Source: Parafrigoribacterium mesophilum (GTDB lineage: Bacteria; Actinomycetota; Actinomycetes; Actinomycetales; Microbacteriaceae). From it: a stretch of DNA of 64,000 nt. The stretch lies in contig NZ_JBDJAF010000001.1 of assembly GCF_039652555.1 (NCBI RefSeq), positions 1,302,001 to 1,366,000 on the forward strand, given 5' to 3'. Shown piece after piece: positions 51,102 through 60,206 of the stretch. A program made the translations under genes and the position numbers. The stretch's first letter is position 1. Each line of letters starts with the position of its first letter. The notes under the pieces are model-generated. The model made no database searches. It was given only the letters and a program-made list of their open reading frames with translations, and was not told the origin of the DNA.

Positions 51102-52400
51102 CTAGAGCACGATGCTCAGCGGGGCCTCGAGAATACCCTTCAAATCGCGCAGGAACGCCGCGGCCATCGCCCCGTCCAGCACGCGATGGTCGACGGTGAG
51201 GGTGATCTTCATCTTCGGCACTTCGACGAGCTGGCCGTCGCGCACTTCCGGCACGGGGACCGCCGCACCGACAGCGAGGATCGCGGCCTCGGGCGGGTTG
51301 ATCACCGCGGTGAACTCGTCGATGCCGAACATGCCGAGATTGCTGATGGTGAAGGTACCGCCGCTCATCTCGTCGAGCTTCAGCTTGCCGGCGCGGGCCT
51401 TCTCGGCTAGGGCGACCGTGGTCTGCGCGATCTCGCCCAGCGACTTGCGATCCGCGTCCTGCACGACGGGCACGATGAGTCCGTCGGGCAAAGCCACCGC
51501 GATGCCGATGTTGATCCGGTTGTGGCGCAGCAGCTTGTCACCGCCCCACGAGGAGTTGACCTCCGGATGCGCACGTAGCGCCACGGCGACCGCGCGCACG
51601 ATGAGGTCGTTGATGCTGACCTTGCCGCCGGATGCCGCCAGTGACTCGTTGACGTCCTTGCGGAAAGCGATGAGCTTTCCGGCATCCACCACGTTCGTGA
51701 GGAAGAAATGCGGGACCGCCTGGCTCTCGGTGAGTCGACGGGCGGTGACCTTGCGGATGTTGTTGATCGGCACCTCGACGGTGTCCGGTCCGGCCTGCAC
51801 CGCCGGAGCTGCTGCCGGTGCCGCCTGAGCGCTGGGCCCCGCGGCGATGGCCGCTTCGATGTCGGCGCGCACAATCCGGCCCTGCGGGCCGGTGCCGGTC
51901 ACGGAGGCCAGATCGATGTCATGATCGCGGGCGATTTTGCGGGCCAGCGGCGAGGTGCGTAGGGCGCCTGCTGCCAGGCCGGTGTCCGGCGCCTGGTCCT
52001 TCTTCTCCGGTTCCGACTTGGCCGGTTCCGACTTGGCCGGTTCGGTGGTGCCGGGCTGCTGCGTGCCCGGCTCGGACTTCTCGGGTTCTGATTTCGCCGG
52101 TTCGGTCTTCTTCGCGTCGTCCTTCTTCGCGTCGCCGGCCCCAGCCGGAGCGGATGCGGCGTTGCTACCGTCACCGATCACCGCGACGGCCTGGCCGATG
52201 GGGACCACGGTGCCCGCGGTGACGAGTTGCTTCTCGAGCACACCGTTCTCAAACGCCTCGAGATCCATCGTCGCCTTGTCGGTTTCGATTTCGGCGAGCA
52301 CGTCACCCTTGTGGATCTCATCGCCAACGTTCTTGAGCCAGCGGGTGAGTTCGCCTTCCTCCATCGTGTCGGACAGACGGGGCATGATTACCTCAGGCAT
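51102..52400 (-). CDS. 2-oxoacid dehydrogenase E2 (dihydrolipoamide acyltransferase)
   Basis: This is the core of the pyruvate or branched-chain 2-oxoacid dehydrogenase complex. It has 432 residues. One lipoyl domain has the lipoylated Lys in EIETDKATMDLEAF (about residue 43). A Glu/Lys/Pro repeat linker (units of EPAKSEP) follows, then an E3-binding domain (RTSPLARKIARDHDIDLASV). The catalytic domain ends in LTVDHRVLDGAMAAAFLRDL (HxxxDG). ATG 52400 has GGAGGCGAAC upstream. It is the last gene of the E1alpha-E1beta-E2 operon; an E3 gene is not here. Confidence 0.93.
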   Translation of the reverse strand: MPEVIMPRLSDTMEEGELTRWLKNVGDEIHKGDVLAEIETDKATMDLEAFENGVLEKQLVTAGTVVPIGQAVAVIGDGSNAASAPAGAGDAKKDDAKKTEPAKSEPEKSEPGTQQPGTTEPAKSEPAKSEPEKKDQAPDTGLAAGALRTSPLARKIARDHDIDLASVTGTGPQGRIVRADIEAAIAAGPSAQAAPAAAPAVQAGPDTVEVPINNIRKVTARRLTESQAVPHFFLTNVVDAGKLIAFRKDVNESLAASGGKVSINDLIVRAVAVALRAHPEVNSSWGGDKLLRHNRINIGIAVALPDGLIVPVVQDADRKSLGEIAQTTVALAEKARAGKLKLDEMSGGTFTISNLGMFGIDEFTAVINPPEAAILAVGAAVPVPEVRDGQLVEVPKMKITLTVDHRVLDGAMAAAFLRDLKGILEAPLSIVL

Positions 52401-52409
52401 GTTCGCCTC

Positions 52410-53453
52410 CTAGCGTTGGAACCGTGTGGCATCGAGCACCTCACGGATCACCTTGATCAAGTCGGCCGCATCCGGAATCGCCGCCAACTCGAGCGGCTTG
52501 GCGTACGGCAGCGGCACCTCCGCGGCGGCGACGCGACGCACCGGCGCATCCAGGAAGTCGAACGCTCCCTCACTGATGGTGGCGGCTACTTCCGCGCCGA
52601 TGCCGTAGGTGAGCAGGTCGTCCTCGAAGATGACGGCGCGGCTCGTCTTGCGCGCCGAGGCGCAGACGGTGTCGCGGTCCAGTGGGCGCAGGCTGCGCAG
52701 GTCGATGACCTCGATCGAGACTCCTTCCGCTTCGAACTGCTTCGCGACTTCCAGCGCCGTGACCATGCCGCGCGAGTAGCTGATCAGGGTCAGGTCGGTG
52801 CCGGCCTTGACGACGGCGGCCTTGCCGATTTCGGCGACCTGGTCTCCATCCGGAACTTCGCCCTTGAGGTTGTACAATCCGAGGTTTTCCAAGAAGATCA
52901 CCGGGTCATCGTCGCGAATCGCGGCGGTGAGCAATGCTTTGGCATCCGCCGGGGTCGATGGTGCGACCACCTTGAGGCCTGGGATGTGGGCGTACCACAC
53001 CTCGAGGTTCTGCGAGTGGGTGGCGGCCAGTTGTTGCCCGCCTCCGCCAGGAGTGCGGATGACCAGCGGCACGTTCACCTGGCCTCCGAACATTGCGTGC
53101 ATCTTGGCGGCGTGGTTGACGATCTGGTCGATCGCGATGAGGCTGAAGTTGATCGTCATGATTTCGACGACCGGGCGCAGCCCGAGCATCGCGGAACCGA
53201 TAGCCGCTCCGACGAAGCCTTCCTCTGCGATGGGAGTATCGACGACTCGCTTGGGACCGAACTCGGCCAGAAGCCCGGCGGTGATCTTGTACGACCCCTC
53301 GAACACGCCGATCTCTTCACCGATCAGGTAGACGTTTTCGTCCCGAGTCAGTTCGGCGCGGAGTGTCTCGTTGAGCGCTTGCCGGTAGGTGATGACCCGC
53401 GAACCGGTCTCGGATTTCTGGCTGTTCTCGTTCGTTGTGACCTCGTTCGTCAT
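52410..53453 (-). CDS. 2-oxoacid dehydrogenase E1 component, beta subunit
   Basis: This is the beta subunit of the thiamine-diphosphate E1 heterotetramer. It has 347 residues. Landmarks are ITYRQALNETLRAELTRDEN, EEIGVFEGSYKITAGLLAEF, VDTPIAEEGFVGAAIGSAML (conserved Glu), EVIDLRSLRPLDRDTVCASA and RRVAAAEVPLPYAKPLELAA. ATG 53453 overlaps the alpha-subunit stop by 4 bp. The sequence resembles pyruvate-type (PdhB) more than BkdB, but the call is not firm. Confidence 0.92.
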   Translation of the reverse strand: MTNEVTTNENSQKSETGSRVITYRQALNETLRAELTRDENVYLIGEEIGVFEGSYKITAGLLAEFGPKRVVDTPIAEEGFVGAAIGSAMLGLRPVVEIMTINFSLIAIDQIVNHAAKMHAMFGGQVNVPLVIRTPGGGGQQLAATHSQNLEVWYAHIPGLKVVAPSTPADAKALLTAAIRDDDPVIFLENLGLYNLKGEVPDGDQVAEIGKAAVVKAGTDLTLISYSRGMVTALEVAKQFEAEGVSIEVIDLRSLRPLDRDTVCASARKTSRAVIFEDDLLTYGIGAEVAATISEGAFDFLDAPVRRVAAAEVPLPYAKPLELAAIPDAADLIKVIREVLDATRFQR

Positions 53454-54526
53454 GACAGCGCCACCACCGGGTCGCCGGGGAGTGCGGTGGATGCGTTTGC
53501 GACCGGTGTCGCGTAGGTGTAATCGAACAGTTGGTCCACACTCGGATCCGGACTGTCATCGGCGAAGGCCACAGCCTCGGTGACGCGCTGCTCAGCGGCG
53601 GCGTCGATCTTCTCGGCTTCCGCCGCGTCGAAGACGCCGGCGGCGATCAACCGATCCCGGAACAGCGGTATCGGGTCGGCACTGCGTGCCTCCTCGTTGT
53701 CCTCCTTGGAGCGGTACCTGGCAGGGTCCACCACCGAGTGGCCCCGGAGGCGGAAGCTGGTCGCCTCGAGGATGCGCGGCCGGCGCTGCACCCTAGCGAT
53801 TTCCAGGGCCTTGCGGGCCGCGTCGCGGACCGCGATCGGGTCGTCGCCGTCGACCCGCTCCCCCTCAATGCGGTAGGAGCAGCCGCGCTTGTAGAGGTCA
53901 GGCTCGGCGGCGGCCAGGGCGACCGGAGTGCCCATGCCCAGCTTGTTGTTGATGATGACGTAGACGATGGGGAGATTCCACAGTCCGGCGAGGTTCAGTG
54001 ACTCGTGGAAGGCGCCGATGTTCGTTGTGCCGTCACCGAGCAGGCACATCACCGCTTCGGAGTCCGGCCCAGCCTCGCTGCGGTAGCTGACGGCGAGCGC
54101 CGCACCTGTTGCCGGGGGAATCTGCCCGCCAACGATGCCGTAGCCGCCGAGCATTCTCAGGTCCATGTCGAACATGTGCATGGAACCGCCGCGGCCACCC
54201 GAAACGCCCGTGCTCTTGCCGAACAGTTCCGCCATCACCGGTCCGGGCTCCATGCCGCGCGCCAGCGCGTAACCGTGGTCGCGATAACTGACATAGAGGT
54301 AATCGCGTGCCTCCAGCGCGGCCATCAGGCCGGTCACGGTGGCTTCCTCGCCCAGGTTCAGATGACAGTAACCGCCGATCTTGGCCCGCGCATACATCTC
54401 GCTGGCGCGCAGCTCGAACGCCCGCACCAGCGACATCTGCTCGTAATACCCGCGTAGGACTTCCGCGGACTCATTTCCGGGAAGGCTACGGACCTTAACT
54501 TTTGTGGAGCGGGTTTTGTCCGCCAT
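53450..54526 (-). CDS. 2-oxoacid (pyruvate) dehydrogenase E1 component, alpha subunit
   Basis: This is the thiamine-diphosphate-binding alpha subunit. It has 358 residues from ATG 54526, with GAGGCG upstream. The ThDP motif starts CLLGDGTTNIGAFHESLNLA and ends VIINN. GGRGGSMHMFDMDLRMLGGY and RLRGHSVVDPARYRSKED (the phosphorylation-loop region of the family) are present. Upstream open frame to 54607 lacks support. It heads the operon unless the CitE-like gene 114 bp upstream is co-transcribed. Confidence 0.92.
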   Translation of the reverse strand: MADKTRSTKVKVRSLPGNESAEVLRGYYEQMSLVRAFELRASEMYARAKIGGYCHLNLGEEATVTGLMAALEARDYLYVSYRDHGYALARGMEPGPVMAELFGKSTGVSGGRGGSMHMFDMDLRMLGGYGIVGGQIPPATGAALAVSYRSEAGPDSEAVMCLLGDGTTNIGAFHESLNLAGLWNLPIVYVIINNKLGMGTPVALAAAEPDLYKRGCSYRIEGERVDGDDPIAVRDAARKALEIARVQRRPRILEATSFRLRGHSVVDPARYRSKEDNEEARSADPIPLFRDRLIAAGVFDAAEAEKIDAAAEQRVTEAVAFADDSPDPSVDQLFDYTYATPVANASTALPGDPVVALS

Positions 54527-54640
54527 AACGCGCCTCGCTTTCGACACACCGCGTGCTCCTAGTTTATGGGCCCAACGGTGGTGGCCGAGACCGCGAGCGC
54601 TGCTCACGCCCTGCGAGGCGGGATGCGCGGCATTGAAGCG

Positions 54641-55558
54641 TCAGTAGGCCGGTGAAGGCGGCACCTGGAATGCCGTCGCCAGCTCGATGATCTTCTGCGC
54701 GCGACCCAATCGGGGCCGGTCGCTGCCGTCGCGGATGACGCATCCGCCCGCTTCGAAATCGGCGAGGAACTTCTGCGCCCACGCGACGTCGGTCGGCGTG
54801 GGGCTGATCACCTCGTTGACGATCGGAGTCTGTGCCGCGGACAGGCAGATCTTGCCGGTCATGCCCATGAGCACCGTCACGGCGGACTGCTCCCGCAAAA
54901 TCGGATGGTTGCCACCGACGGTCGGGCCGTCGATGGGCCCTGGAAGCTTGCCGGCGCGGCTGGCGACCACCAACCGTGCGCGCGGGTAGGCCATGGCTTC
55001 TTTGTCGGCACTCATGCCCGTGTCGCGGCGGAAGTCGCCGCTGCCGAACGCGAGCCGGAACGCGCCGGTTGCACGTGCGATGGCTGTCGCTTCCTCGATG
55101 CCCAACGCGGACTCGATGAGCGCCACCACGGGCTTGCGCGCTGCCAGCCGTTCATACGTGTCGCTGACCTGTTCCGGGCCCTCGGTTTTAGCGAGCATGA
55201 CTCCCAACAGGCCAGGACATCCCGCGAGGGCGTCGAGATCGTCCGACCAGAAGCCGGACGTTGCATCGTTGACGCGCACCCAGGCGTGGCCACCGGCCCT
55301 GAGCCAGTCCACGACGTCCGCCCGCGCCTCGGACTTCCGGCTGGGATCGACGGCGTCTTCGATGTCCAGCACCACGGCGTCGGCGGCGGAGGCTTCCGCC
55401 TGGTCGAATTGGTCGGCGTGCGTGGCCGGCACCAGCAACCAGGAGCGCGCCAGCTCAGCCGGGACCCGCGCGATTCGCGGTGCGGAGAGCACGTCCTCCC
55501 CCAGCACACTCTCCAATGAGGGGCCCGTCGCCTGGTCGAGGTTCGCCGGATCAAACAT
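54641..55558 (-). CDS. HpcH/HpaI-family C-C lyase (CitE-like)
   Basis: This 305-residue TIM-barrel lyase resembles citrate lyase beta subunit, L-malyl-CoA and citramalyl-CoA lyases. Motifs are WLLVPATHADQFDQAEASAA, AVVLDIEDAVDPSRKSEARA (acidic metal ligand region), KPVVALIESALGIEEATAIA and RLAFGSGDFRRDTGMSADKE. It lacks citrate lyase partners nearby, so it is a stand-alone CitE-like enzyme. ATG 55558 gives a normal length; the ribosome site is weak. It is divergent from aconitase and upstream of the dehydrogenase operon. Confidence 0.85.
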   Translation of the reverse strand: MFDPANLDQATGPSLESVLGEDVLSAPRIARVPAELARSWLLVPATHADQFDQAEASAADAVVLDIEDAVDPSRKSEARADVVDWLRAGGHAWVRVNDATSGFWSDDLDALAGCPGLLGVMLAKTEGPEQVSDTYERLAARKPVVALIESALGIEEATAIARATGAFRLAFGSGDFRRDTGMSADKEAMAYPRARLVVASRAGKLPGPIDGPTVGGNHPILREQSAVTVLMGMTGKICLSAAQTPIVNEVISPTPTDVAWAQKFLADFEAGGCVIRDGSDRPRLGRAQKIIELATAFQVPPSPAY

Positions 55559-55765
55559 GCTGATCGCGGCCGCTGCTGCTGGGAATGAAAATCTGTGTGT
55601 TGGCCATTGAGAAAGGCTAGGCCGCTCGGCGCCAATCCTCCAATCCTGCCCCGCGGCCCGCGTTTCGTTGACACACGGATGCCCCAGGCGCACGATAGGG
55701 GAAACGCAGCGCGCCCTCGACGCCTGGGCGCCCCAGTTGCGGTCCAACTTCAGTGGAGGTCAATG

Positions 55766-58567
55766 ATGACGAACGGTGCGGCGAACAGCTTCGGGGCGCG
55801 CGACACCCTGACCGTGGGCAGCAAATCGTACGAAATCTTCCGGCTGGATGCGGTGCCCGGATTCGAACGCCTCCCCTATAGCCTCAAGGTGCTGCTGGAG
55901 GACCTGCTGCGCAACGAAGACGGGACGCTGGTCACCGCCGACCAGGTGCGGGCGGTTGCCGAGTGGGATCCGGCCGCCGAACACGGCTTAGAGGTGCAGT
56001 ACACCCCGGCGCGCGTGCTACTGCAGGACTTCACCGGAGTGCCCTGTGTGGTGGACCTCGTGGCCATGCGCGACGCCATGGCGGCGTTTAACGGCGACCC
56101 GCAGAAGATCAATCCGCTGATCCCCTCGGAGCTCGTGATCGACCACTCCGTCATCGCTGACTCCTTCGGTGGCCCCGGATCGTTCCGGATCAATGCCGAC
56201 CTCGAGTTCTCCCGCAACCAGGAGCGGTACCAGTTGCTGCGCTGGGCGCAACAGGCCTTCGATGATTTCCTCGTGGTGCCACCGGATACCGGCATCTGCC
56301 ACCAGGTGAACCTCGAGTACCTCTCCAGGGTCGTGTTCACCCGGGTTCGCGGCGGCGTGACGCAGGCCTACCCCGACACCCTCGTGGGCACCGACTCGCA
56401 CACCCCGATGGTCAACGGGCTGGGGGTGCTTGGCTGGGGGGTCGGCGGCATCGAAGCAGAGGCCGCCATGCTGGGCCAGCCGATGAGCATGCTCGTGCCT
56501 CCGGTGCTGGGTTTCAAACTGACCGGAGCGCTCCGCGAAGGCGCCACCGCGACCGACCTGGTGCTCACCGTGGCGCAGTTGCTGCGGCAGACCGGTGTCG
56601 TCGGCAAGTTCGTCGAGTTCTTCGGGCCGGGGGTGGGGAATGTTCCTCTGGCCAACCGCGCCACCCTGGGAAACATGAGTCCCGAATACGGCTCGACCTG
56701 CGCCATCTTCCCGATCGACGACGTCACGCTGGAATACCTGCATCTGACCGGGCGCTCCGAGGAGCAGATCAGCCTCGTCGAGGCGTACGCGAAGGAGCAG
56801 GGCCTTTGGCATGATCCCGAGCACGTGGCGGACTACTCGATTGTCCTCGAACTGGACCTCGCCGATGTTGAGCCGTCCATCGCCGGACCGAAACGCCCGC
56901 AGGACCGCATCCCGCTCTCCCACGCCCGTAGCGTCATCGGAGCGATTCTGAACGGGGGTTCGCTGGCCCCTGAGGAGCTTGAGGGTCTGGATGAGGCCTC
57001 TGCCGAGTCTTTCCCCGCCAGCGACCCAATCGCGTTCGGCAAGATCGGTCCGAGCGAGCATCCGGTGGACCGCTCAGAGCCGGAGCCTCATCAAGTCTGG
57101 CCATCGAACCCCGCCCCGGTGACCTTCGCCGACGGACGCACCATGAGCGTGGACAACGGGCACGTCGTCATCGCGGCGATCACCTCCTGCACCAACACGT
57201 CCAATCCGTCCGTGATGATCGGAGCCGGACTGATGGCGAAGAAGGCGGTGGAGCTGGGGCTCAGTTCCAAGCCCTGGGTGAAGACTTCGCTGGCTCCCGG
57301 CTCCCGCGTCGTGACCGACTATTACGACAAGGCCGGACTCACCCCTTACCTCAACCAGTTGGGCTTCGATCTGGTCGGATACGGCTGCACCACGTGCATC
57401 GGCAACTCAGGACCGCTGATCCCCGAGGTGGGCGATGCGGTCACCGCGAACGAGCTCAACGTGAGCGCGGTGCTCTCCGGCAACCGCAACTTTGAGGGCC
57501 GCATCCACTCTCAGACCCAGATGAACTTCCTCGCCTCACCACCGCTGGTGATCGCGTACGCGCTGGCCGGCACGATGAACACCGATCTGATGACCAGCCC
57601 GCTCGGCGTGGGCACGGACGGGCAGCCGGTGTACCTGCGGAACATCTGGCCGAGCAGCCGCGAGGTGGAAGAGGTCGTCGGCGACGTGCTGGAGGCAGAC
57701 ATGTTCTCCAAGGGATACGCGAACGTGTTCGAGGGCGATCACAATTGGCAGGACCTGGAAATCCCCGAGGCTGACATGTTCGCCTGGGACGATTCCTCCA
57801 CCTACGTGCGCCAGCCGCCGTACTTCCAGGGGATGCCCCGGGAGCCGGAACCGCTACGCGACATCACCGATGCCCGGGTGCTGGCTCTACTGGGCGATTC
57901 GGTGACGACGGACCACATCTCACCCGCCGGTGCGATCAAGAAGGACTCGCCAGCAGGAAAGTACCTGATGGAGCACGGGGTCGAACCGCGAGACTTCAAC
58001 TCGTACGGGTCGCGCCGCGGAAACCACGAGGTGATGATTCGCGGCACGTTCGCGAACATCCGACTGAGGAACCAATTGGTCCCGGATGTCACTGGCGGCT
58101 TCACCCGTCACCTGCCGGACGGCGAGCAGCTGAGCATTTTTGACGCCTCGACCCGCTACCTCGAAGACGGCGTCCCGCTCGTGATCGTCGCCGGTAAGGA
58201 GTACGGGTCCGGATCGTCCCGCGACTGGGCGGCCAAGGGCACCCTGCTGCTGGGCGTGAAGGCGGTGCTGGCGGAGTCCTTCGAGCGCATCCACCGCTCG
58301 AATTTGATCGGCATGGGCGTGCTGCCGCTGCAGTTCGCTCCGGGGCAGACGGCGCAGTCCCTGGGGCTCACTGGCGAGGAGGTCTTCTCGATCACCGGAT
58401 TGGCCGGAGCGACGCAGGTGCCGCACGAAGTCACCGTGCGCTACACCCGCGGTCCGCAGACCGGCGAATTCACCGCGGTCGTGCGCATCGACACACCCGC
58501 CGAGGCGGCATATTTCCGTCACGGCGGCATCCTGCAGTACGTGCTGCGCAGCCTGCTCGATCACTAA
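55766..58567 (+). CDS. acnA: Aconitate hydratase A
   Basis: This [4Fe-4S] enzyme interconverts citrate and isocitrate. It has 933 residues. Cluster Cys residues are in ITSCTNTSNPSVMIGAGLMA and YGCTTCIGNSGPL (CxxC). Substrate motifs include VGTDSHTPMVNGLGVLGWGV, GSSRDWAAKGTLLLGVKAVL and SYGSRRGNHEVMIRGTF-like sequence. GGAGGT at 55755-55760 best fits ATG 55766; ATG 55763 is the alternative. An insertion near residue 410 (GLDEASAESFPASDPIAFGK) lengthens it by about 40 residues over E. coli AcnA, as in other actinobacteria. Confidence 0.96.
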   Translation: MTNGAANSFGARDTLTVGSKSYEIFRLDAVPGFERLPYSLKVLLEDLLRNEDGTLVTADQVRAVAEWDPAAEHGLEVQYTPARVLLQDFTGVPCVVDLVAMRDAMAAFNGDPQKINPLIPSELVIDHSVIADSFGGPGSFRINADLEFSRNQERYQLLRWAQQAFDDFLVVPPDTGICHQVNLEYLSRVVFTRVRGGVTQAYPDTLVGTDSHTPMVNGLGVLGWGVGGIEAEAAMLGQPMSMLVPPVLGFKLTGALREGATATDLVLTVAQLLRQTGVVGKFVEFFGPGVGNVPLANRATLGNMSPEYGSTCAIFPIDDVTLEYLHLTGRSEEQISLVEAYAKEQGLWHDPEHVADYSIVLELDLADVEPSIAGPKRPQDRIPLSHARSVIGAILNGGSLAPEELEGLDEASAESFPASDPIAFGKIGPSEHPVDRSEPEPHQVWPSNPAPVTFADGRTMSVDNGHVVIAAITSCTNTSNPSVMIGAGLMAKKAVELGLSSKPWVKTSLAPGSRVVTDYYDKAGLTPYLNQLGFDLVGYGCTTCIGNSGPLIPEVGDAVTANELNVSAVLSGNRNFEGRIHSQTQMNFLASPPLVIAYALAGTMNTDLMTSPLGVGTDGQPVYLRNIWPSSREVEEVVGDVLEADMFSKGYANVFEGDHNWQDLEIPEADMFAWDDSSTYVRQPPYFQGMPREPEPLRDITDARVLALLGDSVTTDHISPAGAIKKDSPAGKYLMEHGVEPRDFNSYGSRRGNHEVMIRGTFANIRLRNQLVPDVTGGFTRHLPDGEQLSIFDASTRYLEDGVPLVIVAGKEYGSGSSRDWAAKGTLLLGVKAVLAESFERIHRSNLIGMGVLPLQFAPGQTAQSLGLTGEEVFSITGLAGATQVPHEVTVRYTRGPQTGEFTAVVRIDTPAEAAYFRHGGILQYVLRSLLDH

Positions 58568-58640
58568 TCGAGGGGATCCGGGCGGCACGCCGTTTTTCGC
58601 GGCGCGACACGCCGAGCCGGGTGCCCGATCTCCTCGGTTA
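58566..58640. repeat. 75-bp palindromic repeat (family A, copy 3)
   Basis: The ends AATCGAGGGGAT and ATCTCCTCGGTT are near-inverted repeats and the interior reads GCGGCGCGACACGCCGAGCC. It lies exactly between the convergent acnA and universal stress genes and overlaps both stop codons. Confidence 0.75.
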
Positions 58641-59081
58641 TTGACCGGAAGGGGGGTTCCGCACGACCAGAACCGGGCAGTGTGCGTGCGCGGTGACGGC
58701 CGCGCTCACCGAGCCGAGCAGCAGACCGGTGAAGCCGCCGAGACCACGGCTTCCCACCACGAGGATGTCGGCCTCGGCGCTTTCGTCGATGAGCACGGAT
58801 GCCGGTTGCCCCTGTCGCACCACGCTGCGCAGCCCGGCGGGACGGTTATCGCCGTAGGCACGGCCGAGCGCTTCTTCGAGCACCTGCGCCGCGTCCTTCT
58901 CTGGCGACCATTCCAGAGCGACGAAGTTGTCGTACGCCGGTGGGTAACGCCAGCAGGCCACCGCCGTCACCGTCGATCCCAGCGCCTGAGCCATGGCGGC
59001 CCCCTGGCGCAGCGCCTCGATCGAGGGCTCCGATCCGTCCACGCCGACCACGATCGTCCCACGACCGAGCGAGTCAGACAT
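58638..59081 (-). CDS. Universal stress protein (UspA family)
   Basis: This 147-residue single-domain Usp starts TIVVGVDGSEPSIEALRQGA. The ATP-binding signature is ILVVGSRGLGGFTGLLLGSV (G-2x-G-9x-G). The end is HCPVLVVRNPP. ATG 59081 gives the usual length; ATG 59138 would add 19 residues with no clear ribosome site. It is convergent with acnA. Confidence 0.88.
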   Translation of the reverse strand: MSDSLGRGTIVVGVDGSEPSIEALRQGAAMAQALGSTVTAVACWRYPPAYDNFVALEWSPEKDAAQVLEEALGRAYGDNRPAGLRSVVRQGQPASVLIDESAEADILVVGSRGLGGFTGLLLGSVSAAVTAHAHCPVLVVRNPPSGQ

Positions 59082-59207
59082 TGGAACCGGCCCCCAGCCC
59101 GCGAGAGGAAGCCCGATCTGGCTCCCCGACGTTGCCATGGATGCTCATGTTCCCGAGCCTAGTGCGACCTGCCCAGCGCGACCAGGGCCGGTCAGTAGAG
59201 TGAGAGA

Positions 59208-60206
59208 GTGCTCGTGGATGCGCTCATTTTGGCAGGAGGCCGGTCGTCGCGCCTGGATGGCGTGCCGAAGGCCCAGCTGCGCTTCCGAGAGCACACTCTG
59301 CTTGATCAGACCATCGCCGCCGTCGTTGCGGCGATGCGCAACATCGTGGTGGTGGGCGACGTCACCGGGGCTCCCCTGCCGACCGGCGTGCTCGTGACGC
59401 GCGAGGAGCCGCCGTTCAGCGGACCGGCAGCGGGGATCGCCGCCGGCCTGACCGCGCTCGCGTCTGCCGATCCGATCCCCAGCGACTACACGCTGGTGCT
59501 CGCCTGCGATATGCCGGGCATCGACGCAGCCATCGTCCGGTTGCTCACCGCGCTGGAGGCGCAACCCGCAGACGGCGTGCTCGCGGTGGACGGCCGGCAC
59601 CGCGTGCAGCCGCTGGCCGCTGCCTACCGCACGTCGCGGCTCACCGCCGCCGCCGAGGCCAAGCGCGCCGCCGGCATCCTGGAAGGCCTTTCGATGTTCC
59701 AGCTCATCGCCGGACTCGCACCGATCGAGGTCGCCGTTCCCGAAGGCGCGACGGACGATGTTGACACCTGGGCGGACGCTGGTCGCTTGGGCGTCGCCCT
59801 CCCGCCAGGACACGCGCAGCCGGCGACGACGCATCCGACGCAGAACCAACCAACACAGTCGAGGGAGAAGAAGATGGCCAATCCTGAACAAGCCAACCCG
59901 GGCATGAGCCGCGAGGACGAGGACGAGCTCTTGAAACGGTGGTCGGCCAGACTCGTGGAGGCGCTCGCGGTCGAGGGACTCGAGGTGGATCTCAAGGGTG
60001 TCTTGGGGCTGGCCGGCCGGGCAGCCCACTCCGTGCTCCGCCCGGCGGCACCGCTGACGACGTTCGTCGTCGGCTACGCAGCCGGACTGACTGTCGGCGC
60101 CGGGCAGGCCACCAGTGAGGCGGCGGTGAAGGCCGCACTTGATGTCGGATTCCAACTCTGCCGCGACGAGATGATCGCGGCGAACCCCGACCACGACAAA
60201 CGATGA
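59208..60206 (+). CDS. mobA: MobA molybdenum cofactor guanylyltransferase fused to a DUF6457-like domain
   Basis: The N-terminal part (about residues 1-190) is a MobA nucleotidyltransferase that adds GMP to molybdopterin: ALILAGGRSSRLDGVPKAQL, GPAAGIAAGLTALASADPIP and LACDMPGIDAAIVRLLTALE. After a Thr/Pro/Gln linker, residues about 230-332 (EDELLKRWSARLVEALAVEG and VLGLAGRAAHSVLRPAAPLT) form a DUF6457-type helical domain, which is often a separate gene beside mobA or moeA. An internal ATG at 59874 has its own GAGGGAGAAG site. The GTG start at 59208 and a 4-bp overlap with moeA support an operon. Confidence 0.87.
   Translation: MLVDALILAGGRSSRLDGVPKAQLRFREHTLLDQTIAAVVAAMRNIVVVGDVTGAPLPTGVLVTREEPPFSGPAAGIAAGLTALASADPIPSDYTLVLACDMPGIDAAIVRLLTALEAQPADGVLAVDGRHRVQPLAAAYRTSRLTAAAEAKRAAGILEGLSMFQLIAGLAPIEVAVPEGATDDVDTWADAGRLGVALPPGHAQPATTHPTQNQPTQSREKKMANPEQANPGMSREDEDELLKRWSARLVEALAVEGLEVDLKGVLGLAGRAAHSVLRPAAPLTTFVVGYAAGLTVGAGQATSEAAVKAALDVGFQLCRDEMIAANPDHDKR

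Noticed and set aside
55565..55612. A tiny ORF (MANTQIFIPSSSGRDQHV) ending at the CitE-like start
   Set aside because: No ribosome site and no conservation evidence; it may be chance, although its TGA lies at the CitE-like ATG.
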